A stretch of DNA of 64,000 bases from Symsagittifera roscoffensis (lineage: Eukaryota > Xenacoelomorpha > Acoela > Convolutidae). A program made the translations under genes and the position numbers. This document shows, piece by piece, positions 56,449 to 64,000 of the stretch. Below the pieces are notes generated by a model. It was not told where the DNA came from. It did not search any database and worked only from the letters and a program-made list of their open reading frames with translations. Each line of letters starts with the position of its first letter. The first letter of the stretch is position 1. The stretch is taken from assembly GCF_963678635.1 (NCBI RefSeq), contig NC_087067.1, positions 34,935,509 through 34,999,508 on the forward strand, written 5' to 3'.

Positions 56449-57345
56449 ATCCCGTGACATGGGAAAAGCAGGAAACTCGAGCGAAAAGTTCTGCCTACCA
56501 CCGTCCCTGACTTCACGATGGTCAGAAGGATGACCCTGGGAATGAACAATCCTTTGGTGGTCCCGTCCCTACACGCTAGAGCTACTGTGGAAAAGCAGCA
56601 AAAAAGTTTACGGACTGTTGGGATCCCTTATTCATTGTATACTCAGCCGCAGTTTATTTCCACACATGCGACATCAAAATAAACTCATGAACGATTCAAG
56701 CAAAGAAGATGAGAGGCTCAATGCCCCCTAAGTTCGAGGTCCGGGACATCTTGAGGTCGCTCGAGCAGGCCTCAAAATCGGCTGGAGGACAAGCTGCCGA
56801 TTTGGGACGACGGAAGAATGATCGTGGAGGAGGGACACATTGCTCTGAAAGTCGAGATGAAGTTCGCCACGAGGAAGTACCGAGCGCCCTACGGATTGGA
56901 GGAGCTAGAGATGAGACAAGACCAAAAGAGGCTTGGTGAGGCAGGTCCCCTATACGTGGCTCTCACAGAATATAAAAAGCTGGACCCGGTCACAACCTCA
57001 CCCTTAGAAGGCGTGGAAAGACTTCCTGAACAAATTCAACCAGAGCGTGAAGAGCGAGACTACGGAGGAGGACTTCAAGGAGGAGTTATGGAACACGGTG
57101 GTGAAAATCGGGGAATCTGTCTTGATGGGCACCGGACTCGATGAGAAAGCGAGGAAGGAGCTGCTAGGGAAAATGGTCAAGTTGAGGGAACCGGAGCCGA
57201 AGACCAAAGATGACGCATGTAAAGACAGCTCTACTCTGAACCAAAAAAAACTGTTAAAAAATGATTAAGGTGGAAAGGAATGATAGGAATAAGACTAGTA
57301 ATATAATTAAGGCTCGAGAAGGGGGAAGCAAGAGTTAGAAAGGCC
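56449..57345 (+). pseudogene. Polyprotein continuation, frame-shifted
   Basis: Segments in changing frames: TTVPDFTMVRRMTLGMNNP and VVPSLHARATVEKQQK, PKFEVRDILRSLEQASKSAG, MIVEEGHIALKVEMKFATRK, then FKEELWNTVVKIGESVLMG and KARKELLGKMVKLREPEP. At least three frameshifts. Present once in the window. Confidence 0.6.
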
Positions 57346-58275
57346 GGACCTGGATAAAGTAGTCGAGTCAGTGATGATAGTGGCGACGCCCCCGAGTAAG
57401 GGAATAAGGTCTCAGAAAAGAAAGAGAGATGCAGAAGAATTAAGTAGTCCCTCGGCAGACGCAGTCTCAGAAAAGAATCTGAAGGAAACGGCTCTCACGA
57501 TTTTAGCGCGATGGAAGAAAGCGACTTATTAGGGCAGCTCCTTACCACGGAAGTTGGCCGAGGTGATGGAGGGAATGGGAGTCTCGACGTCCTTGAAAAC
57601 GGAGGAGGACTTCAGACCTCAGAAAGCGAACACCTAAAGGGGTTCGACGAGTGGACAAACGTGGGAGGTGGACGTTGGCAAAAAATGTCTCACGACCCAA
57701 CACCAGGCCACTGGGAAACAAGTGGCTAGCAATCCTCTTGAGATAAATGCGACAAGGAAAACCGCTCGACCTTGGTGAGTGGCTCTGGAGATCATGAAAG
57801 AACTGGAGGATTGCCTGAAGAAACTTGATTGCGGGGTATCCAGTAAGCGTCGTCATTGGGCTACTCAACAGATAGCCGAGGTCAATAAGCTGGAATTGGG
57901 GAATCAGCTGAGATGAACTTGGCAAAACATGCTGCTGGAATTTTTTGAAGAGGCGATGAGAACACCCTCGTCGGCATTGCCGTTGATGGCAAATCCTTTC
58001 GTCAGAACGGCAGGACAGCTGATGTTGCATGGAGCTTGGTAGGAAGAGAGCTGTTGACCTTGGGGTACCTGTTGAGGTATTGACCTCACACGATAAATTG
58101 AAATTGGGCAACAAGAGTCTACAGGACCATCAAATGCTGATGCAGCATAATCCCAGAGACAATTCTGGTTTGAGTCTAGCGAGGAGAAAGGATGCCACTT
58201 GTTTCTTAAGATGAATCATGTCCATGATAACCGACAGTACTGTCCAATGTGTCAGAAGGCGATTGGAAGTAAACG
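57346..58275 (+). pseudogene. Polyprotein continuation with zinc-ribbon-like site
   Basis: Segments: PSKGIRSQKRKRDAEELSSP (basic, nuclear-signal-like), NLKETALTILARWKKA, EIMKELEDCLKKLDC, FEEAMRTPSSALPLMANP and, at 58,193-58,258, CHLFLKMNHVHDN followed by RQYCPMCQKAIG. The C-H ... H-x-H ... CPMC spacing could bind one zinc. Several stops and frame changes. Confidence 0.6.
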
Positions 58276-58926
58276 ATGGAAAGGAGAATCTCCACGGTCA
58301 TCCTGAACGTGTACCAGAGTACTGGAATCGAGAAAGAGGATGGCTCCAGGCAGTCTCTAGAGAGTCACGAGAAACTTGATGACATACGGAGGTTCTACAA
58401 CAAGAAGTTCACGGAGGGGCATGACGTGCATCATAATTTGGCCCGAGCTGAAGACTACTCGAGAACCACAAAGCGGGGAGAGTATCAGTATGTAACTGGC
58501 GTAATGGGGATAGCATACAACCCTTTCTTGGATTCGGAGGCCGGGAACGCCTATATGAATTATGAAGTGGCAGAGCTGTTGAAGTTCTGGACGGAGAAGA
58601 TAATTGAGATTGACACAGTGGAAAGAGAAAGGCCGAGCCTAGGCCTGACACTTACGAGGACACCAGGAGTGATCAGCGTGCCGCGCTCAAACAAGAGGGT
58701 AGAATTGATAATGGGAAATGGAAACGGCATGCTGTTTACGAATTTGGAGACGGTTTGGAAGTTGCTGAGGCCTTCATGGTGCCCACATCCCCATGCAAGT
58801 TTGATTGAAGAAGTCACGGAGCGAGTGAGACTGTCACCAACGAAGGATGAAGACTTCTGGCAATCTGAATGTGGTACGCAAACTGATCCTACCCCACAGC
58901 AAGAAGGCGGAAGAGACAACGAGTAA
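58276..58926 (+). pseudogene. Polyprotein continuation, longest open frame (216 codons)
   Basis: Open frame with ESHEKLDDIRRFYNKKFTEG, YQYVTGVMGIAYNPFLDSE, NYEVAELLKFWTEKIIEID, RPSLGLTLTRTPGVISVPRS and SLIEEVTERVRLSPTKDEDF. No family recognised. It begins just after the zinc-ribbon-like site and probably belongs to the same protein. Confidence 0.6.
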
Positions 58927-60550
58927 GCCTGACAAATCAGCGAAGAAGATGGAACCCGGTAATTGTCTGGACCCGATGTGTGGAAGTGGAGAGCATTCTT
59001 GTGATGGACGATCCTGTGTCAGAAAAGGAAAAGAGCGAAGTACAGATAGTGTCTGGGTGTTACATGAACAGTACTGTAAATATAGCATTGGCGTTGGGGT
59101 TCTTCTCAAGGATGTGCAGCTTGCAATCACTGGAGATGCTGGAGTCCGAGCACCACTTAGTGACAGCGTTAAGCGTGGAGTCATGGCCTGGGGTGTTGCA
59201 AATAACCCAGAAACATATCAGAGGGTGGAATTGGTCTTGAGGCGGAAATGCGGTTTCCCATGAGTGAAGCCTATAACTTGCCGGTGAACGCGAAGTCCCT
59301 AGTGGGATCGGTGATGGCCAATCTGTGTGGAAGTCACTATCCATTGCACATGGCAATGGTGGAAATATCCAGTCAGAGGTTACTAATCGACAAAGCTTTC
59401 TCGATACCCAAGTGCGTACGCCTGGCTCGAATGTCGCATCACTCGCACAAACTGTTGAGGAAGATTCTAGGACCGGCACTGGGGGAACAAAGAGAACAGT
59501 TGAGTGAGATCTGGGGGGAGATCAGAATACGATCGGGAAACCGACAAACAGTACACCAGCCCTGGAGGAAAATGATGTGACGCAGGAAAAAAAAATGTGG
59601 AACTTCTGCTGAAAGCTTCGGGAGAACGCAACCTCCGGAGCATCAACCTCGCACAAGGAGAATGCCCGTGCCACTGTCTGACACAGATGGTGTGGTAACC
59701 GGAGCACTCGAACCTCTGCTTGATATGGGACGTGGATGAAGTTCGTTCAATCGGGTTACCCGATCACCGTCAGAAGGTCACTCTTTTAGTAGTGAGTTCG
59801 ATGCTGGCGTTGCGATGGATCGAGGAAAACGTGACGAAATATCGGGAGTCGAAGACACCTACAGCGGAATCAATACACGCTATTGATTACAGCAGAAGGC
59901 TTGAGTTGTTTCAGAGTGCATACAAGGTTTTCTCCATACCTATGGAGGTCAGGCACGTATGGAGCCGCATAAGATTCTTTCCGTGGTTTCGAGCGACATT
60001 GACATCTTGGTTGTACGGTGACGAAGGATCACATGAAGAAGCATCAGAAAGAATATCGACAGTTCCTGGTTGGGATAGGGCCGGAAGCCTTCAAGAGACC
60101 CTTGATGACCCATCGTAATGCAATCACTACGGGTTGAGAGAGAGTTGGTAAGGTGTCTAGAGATAATACTAAGGCGAGGGAGTCAACATTGGAGGAGGAC
60201 TTAGCGAAGAACGTGAGCTTGAGCTTGCACAACTCCTTTTGCTTGAACAGGGAATCTAAAGTGAAGGGCTTGCCGAATCAGGCGAAGAGGTTGCAAGAGC
60301 AGAGGGAATGGATGCGATCCTACGAACAACCACAGACTTGGGAACAGATCGTGATCAGCTCCGAAAAGTAGGAAGAGCTGCTGAGGCAGATTACAGTGTC
60401 GAGTGCATCGGGCCCAGCACTTCAAGGGCGAGGAGCACGAACTAAACAGGATGCTCAGAGTCGGATTCTTGAGTCTTGAGTGGGAAAAGGAGAGGGGCTT
60501 GAGTGTGAACTCGGATGAAATCCGAGGTCACGGAAAAGAAATTTTAATGA
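58927..60550 (+). pseudogene. Polyprotein 3' portion, frame-shifted
   Basis: Segments: VESILVMDDPVSEKEKSEVQ, VNIALALGFFSRMCSL, SEAYNLPVNAKSLVGSVMAN, MAMVEISSQRLLIDKAFSIP; after 59,720 DVDEVRSIGLPDHRQKVTLL, SRRLELFQSAYKVFSIPMEV and RESTLEEDLAKNVSLSLHNS. Similarity to the rest of the complex ends at about 60,550, where AT-rich flanking sequence resumes. Confidence 0.6.
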
Positions 60551-62050
60551 ACCAAAATATTGTTATTAATATGCTATATCTATTATATGAATCAAAATGC
60601 TGCATGACAATTTTTTGATTGGATAAGACGAAAGAAATTTTAATCACTAGCTCATAAAGCTGAAATTCAGGGTGCAGGTGCATGGTGAATCTTGCATGGT
60701 GGTGAATTTTGGGGTGTAGATAAAAATAAATCTGCTGCAAACTTCTGTAAATGACCACTGGCACTGTATCTTGAGACACACTCAGCATTCTCGGGGCTCA
60801 CTGGCAGACGGCGACACGCAATGAGGACATCGATCTTGAGTCCGGGAGTATGTGCCAATCGGTCATATTTGGAAGTTTGACCTTGAGAAACGCTAAAGAC
60901 GTGATTTTGGGGTGAAATGAAATTTTTCAAAATTTCGAACTGAGCATGTCATGCTCAAGTTTCTCGCGACAACTGAAAACATCAGAAATTTAAGATGAGG
61001 AGATTCGAACTACAATTGCGGGAAAGTGGTCGAAATTAGCAGCGGGAAATTGCTGTTCGCAATTTCCAATACATAAATTGAACGAGAGTAGAGCTGTCTC
61101 ATTCTTAAGAGAAGACAGAGTGATCGCGAGTGGAGAAGAAAGCGTATCAGTATTGGACCAGAGTGAAACTTCGGTGGAAAGGTGGACAACCGAAGTCTCC
61201 CAATGGTCCAGCACCAAAACTCATTTCTCAAGCTAAAATTTATTCAGTTAAAACTCCTCGATTCGTAAAATTACCCATTTATTCACGAGTTACTTCTTGA
61301 TTTAGTTACTCAAATTCTAGAGGAGTGTGCCGGTATGTGAGTACCTAATTTAAAATTCTTGGGTGTGTTTTATATTGTTATATTGAAGTAAGGAGAGTTT
61401 TAGGTTGATCCATCTGAAATGGATAAAAGTACCACTGTCTAACAAAAAGTAACTATACGGATTGTTCCGACCCTGTTTTTAACGGCGTTCGCATGTTCAA
61501 AGTATTTTGAGACCTAAGTATGGGGACGTTCTTATTTTCTAGAGTGGGGGGTATTTTGGTAGTCGCCTTTGAGCTGTAACGAGGGTTTTAGTCTCATGTC
61601 GCAAGTGAACCGAATTGGCTCCGACCGTTTGAGGTAGAAAAGCACAAGAGATAATGTCCCTGACTCTTGAGCCAATGGTTATAGGGCCTATTTTTCTGTA
61701 GCCTGGTATGTGACTTAAGTAGGCGACTGTTACACAACAAAAACTATTCGCCAAAGAAAAAAAGATTGAGATCTTGCATTCTACATCTGGTACAGATTGA
61801 GGCCAACAGGGGCAGCCTATCAGATTGTATGACTTCGCGAAAATGAGAAGGACGCCTCTTTGACCGGTTCTCAAACAACCATCTCAATAAAATATTTGCA
61901 AGAACTTTTGAAAAAAGTGAAGTAGCAAACTTTGAAACGATCAGGCAGATGGCCATGGAAGTTCTGGAAAATATCTGTGTTTGTCTCCGATGAGAGTTTA
62001 AATTCCTTCAAATTTAAGTTTTTGTACACAAATTTCCAGCTTTATATGAA
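60551..62050. other. AT-rich flank, no gene recognised
   Basis: GAAATTTTAAT occurs at about 60,539 and again at about 60,635, possibly a duplication at the edge of the complex. The 61.4-62.0 kb part is GC-richer with short frames on both strands, without splice or motif support. Confidence 0.4.
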
Positions 62051-62051
62051 C

Positions 62052-62330
62052 TAAAAAAGTGTAAGCACAACTTTGCCTAAAGAATTGACACGCAAGACAA
62101 TGAACAAACCGTTTAATACTGCAGTAAGTAAAGTAATCTTTGAATGCAACTTACTGCGGTTTATCCAAAAAGACTGTCGAGCTATGGGTGCTTCACTTGC
62201 AGTCTTTTTAGACAATTTGAGGCTAAGGGAAAATAAAATAGATTTAAGCAACCCTCAATTAAAGAAGTCGCAATTAATCAATCGCTCAAAAGACCAGATT
62301 GGCCTCTGCGCTCAATTTATAAAGTAAGTG
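62052..62330 (+). CDS. Possible exon of an unknown gene
   Basis: Open reading segment (ELTRKTMNKPFNTAVSKVIF, AMGASLAVFLDNLRLRENK, QLKKSQLINRSKDQ) ends exactly at a strong donor, ATAAA|GTAAGTGA (GT at 62,325-62,326). The left acceptor is weak (GCCTAAAG). Amphipathic and basic; family unknown. Coding status rests on the donor and open frame only. Confidence 0.35.
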
Positions 62331-62331
62331 A

Positions 62332-63390
62332 CCTTAAGAACAAAAAGAGTTAAATATGAAGCTTGCCCTTATCAAAAATTCGCTTTGGACGTGAACTGAG
62401 TTCTAGAGTGGTTCATTTATTAGCTTACTTCTTCAGGACTTAACTCTATCTATATTGGTCAAACTGTCCAACGTTTAAGCTCGAGGATCGAGTTACTCCA
62501 GAAATAGGTGTCCCCGTTGAGACAGCATTTTTAGAGCGTGGTACAAATGGTGGAAGGCCTGAATAAAAGTTAGGTTTTTTTGATCAAACCGGCGACACCT
62601 AAAAACTACTTACGATAGACGCACTGCATATATATAGTGGCACCGCCAGTAAATAAACATGTACCATGAACTTAGAAGCAAGAAATTGATTTTAAAAAAC
62701 TATCTACGTTTTAATGTGGATAAGTAACATTCACAAATAAACTTAATAAAACGAATTTGACAATTTCGAGAAAAACCTCTTGCAAAACGTGAAAAAAATA
62801 TAACAAACGGAAAAGTTTATAACAAAATTAAGGAAACTGATAAAAAAATATAGATGTAACAGTTTTTCATTTCTATCTGTTGAGTTTTAAAGTTGTGATA
62901 TTCAATTTATGCATGAATTTTGTTCTTGGTCGTTGATGATTTCCTAAAAATCTTTTCTAAAAACCACACAAAATCCACAAAATGGAGTTGCACAAAAAGA
63001 AAGAAAACATTCAAATTAACAATTGTAAATCCCAGAGAAAATTTTTTTTTCATTCAAAAAAAATTTCTGAAAACTTTCTAAGTTTTCGCCATTATATGCA
63101 TCGTCAAGATTTTTTTAGAAAAAAAATCTAGCTGACAATGAAACATCAATTCCAAATGTAAATTAGAGATTTGATTCATTTAAAATTTCAATTCTAACTC
63201 TTGAAAAATTAGACTTCCACAGTTGATATGTAATTTTTCCGATTAGATTTGAAGTACTTTTAACCTCTAGATGTAATCAAATAATTTTTGAATAATTTTT
63301 CTGGCTCCCTGTTTCTAAACTGATTGCTTGTATTCATACCTGGTTTCTGTTTTCTTATAGGAATGTGAAATGTCTGATTGTGTGCTTTAG
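62332..63390. other. Probable intron or intergenic sequence
   Basis: AT-rich with no open segment of note. A pyrimidine-rich acceptor (TTTCTGTTTTCTTATAG) ends at 63,360 and a second AG (TGTGCTTTAG) at 63,390. Confidence 0.4.
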
Positions 63391-63642
63391 TATCATAGAG
63401 ATTGTGGCGAGATCATCGATGAGGCATGTAAAGGAAAAGACTTCGTTCTGCGAACTGTACAATTAGATCGTGCATGCAAACTGATCATAACTGGTGTGAA
63501 ATTTTTCTTGAGATTCGTGAGCGATTCGGTGAGGCCAGTAAAAAGCAACCCAGCCGTGGTACTGCAGGCCACCAACAGATTTCACTCTTACTTACAGTTC
63601 AAAGTTGAAGCAACTAATGAGAACGGCGACTTGGTTTCATAG
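63391..63642 (+). CDS. Possible terminal exon of an unknown gene
   Basis: 84-codon segment open from the AG at 63,390 to TAG at 63,640-63,642 (YHRDCGEIIDEACKGKDF, LRTVQLDRACKLIITGVKFF, NPAVVLQATNRFHSYLQF). GC content is higher than in the surroundings. Its phase does not match the candidate donor at 62,324, and the better acceptor at 63,360 would give an in-frame stop, so the gene model is uncertain. Not recognised. Confidence 0.35.
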   Translation, partial: YHRDCGEIIDEACKGKDFVLRTVQLDRACKLIITGVKFFLRFVSDSVRPVKSNPAVVLQATNRFHSYLQFKVEATNENGDLVS

Positions 63643-64000
63643 GACAGTAATTAAATTTTAAATGTAGATCGCAATAAAAGAAAAGTTTTACCTCAAAAAA
63701 AAATTCTATAGAGATTCTTCCACATTGGTTGAAAAGTTGCTGCGGTAAGTGAAAGTTAAATCTTCCGAATGAATCATGAAGTTGAGTCAATATGCGGATA
63801 ATTTTACAATTAAAAGAAATTAAAAGAAACATTATGAAACAACTCTAATGAGGAAGGGAAAAACATTTTATTTGAATTGATCAAAAAAATTTTGCACATT
63901 TTTCTCATTTTCGTATAAACTGACGTTTACAAAAAGCATGAAATGCAGACAATTCAGATGCAACGTCAACGACAAAATGGGCAAGGTGATAAAAAAAAAT
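63643..64000. other. 3' flank, no gene seen
   Basis: AT-rich with a short inverted repeat-free sequence; AATAAA occurs at 63,672-63,677, a possible poly(A) signal for the exon ending at 63,642. Confidence 0.35.

Noticed and set aside
61539-61874. 111-codon minus-strand frame
   Set aside because: No motif, no splice context, and composition typical of a chance frame in a GC-richer patch.

Overview
This window is nuclear DNA of a eukaryote, most likely an invertebrate animal. It is AT-rich, genes are split by GT-AG introns, a mitochondrial-type phenylalanyl-tRNA synthetase is present, and the mobile elements (RTE-like and Jockey-like LINEs, a hAT-type MITE, a Ty3/Gypsy-like element, many small foldback elements) are those of animal genomes. 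I cannot name the species.

Region 1 (1-21.3 kb) is the host part. It holds: a foldback element (1.92-2.57 kb); the last exon of an unrecognised Asn/Ser-rich protein on the plus strand (3.62-5.27 kb); a hAT-type MITE with an 8-bp target duplication (5.94-6.39 kb); a complete four-exon FARS2 gene on the minus strand (17,388 down to 9,645; 454 aa), whose long intron 1 is packed with MITEs; and a two-exon minus-strand gene (21,294 down to 20,287; 303 aa) that resembles a nucleotidyltransferase-fold family without its N-terminal catalytic segment.

Region 2 (21.7-30.35 kb) is LINE debris. It contains a decayed RTE-like LINE with endonuclease, reverse transcriptase and a Cys/His finger, followed by a tandem array of its 3' end. 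Next come a broken Jockey-like LINE and a second Jockey-like LINE interrupted by a single nonsense codon, both on the minus strand.

Region 3 (30.35-60.55 kb) is the striking part. It is a 30-kb complex of rearranged pieces of one GC-richer retroelement family. One set of pieces is the C-terminal end of a Ty3-like integrase (GPF motif), an acidic tail and a macrodomain-like module (ADP-ribose-binding fold, OARD1/Poa1-like). The other set belongs to a very long Gag-like or otherwise unidentified polyprotein with a coiled coil and a CPxC zinc-ribbon-like site. About ten copies of a ~330-550 bp LTR-like spacer punctuate the pieces. A second LTR element is inserted in the polyprotein, a near-identical 5.87-kb unit is tandemly duplicated, one polyprotein segment is inverted, and there is a 200-N assembly gap. 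The same frame breaks recur in every copy, so the array seems to have grown by duplication from a defective ancestor.

Region 4 (60.55-64 kb) is AT-rich again, with two possible exons of unknown genes on the plus strand.
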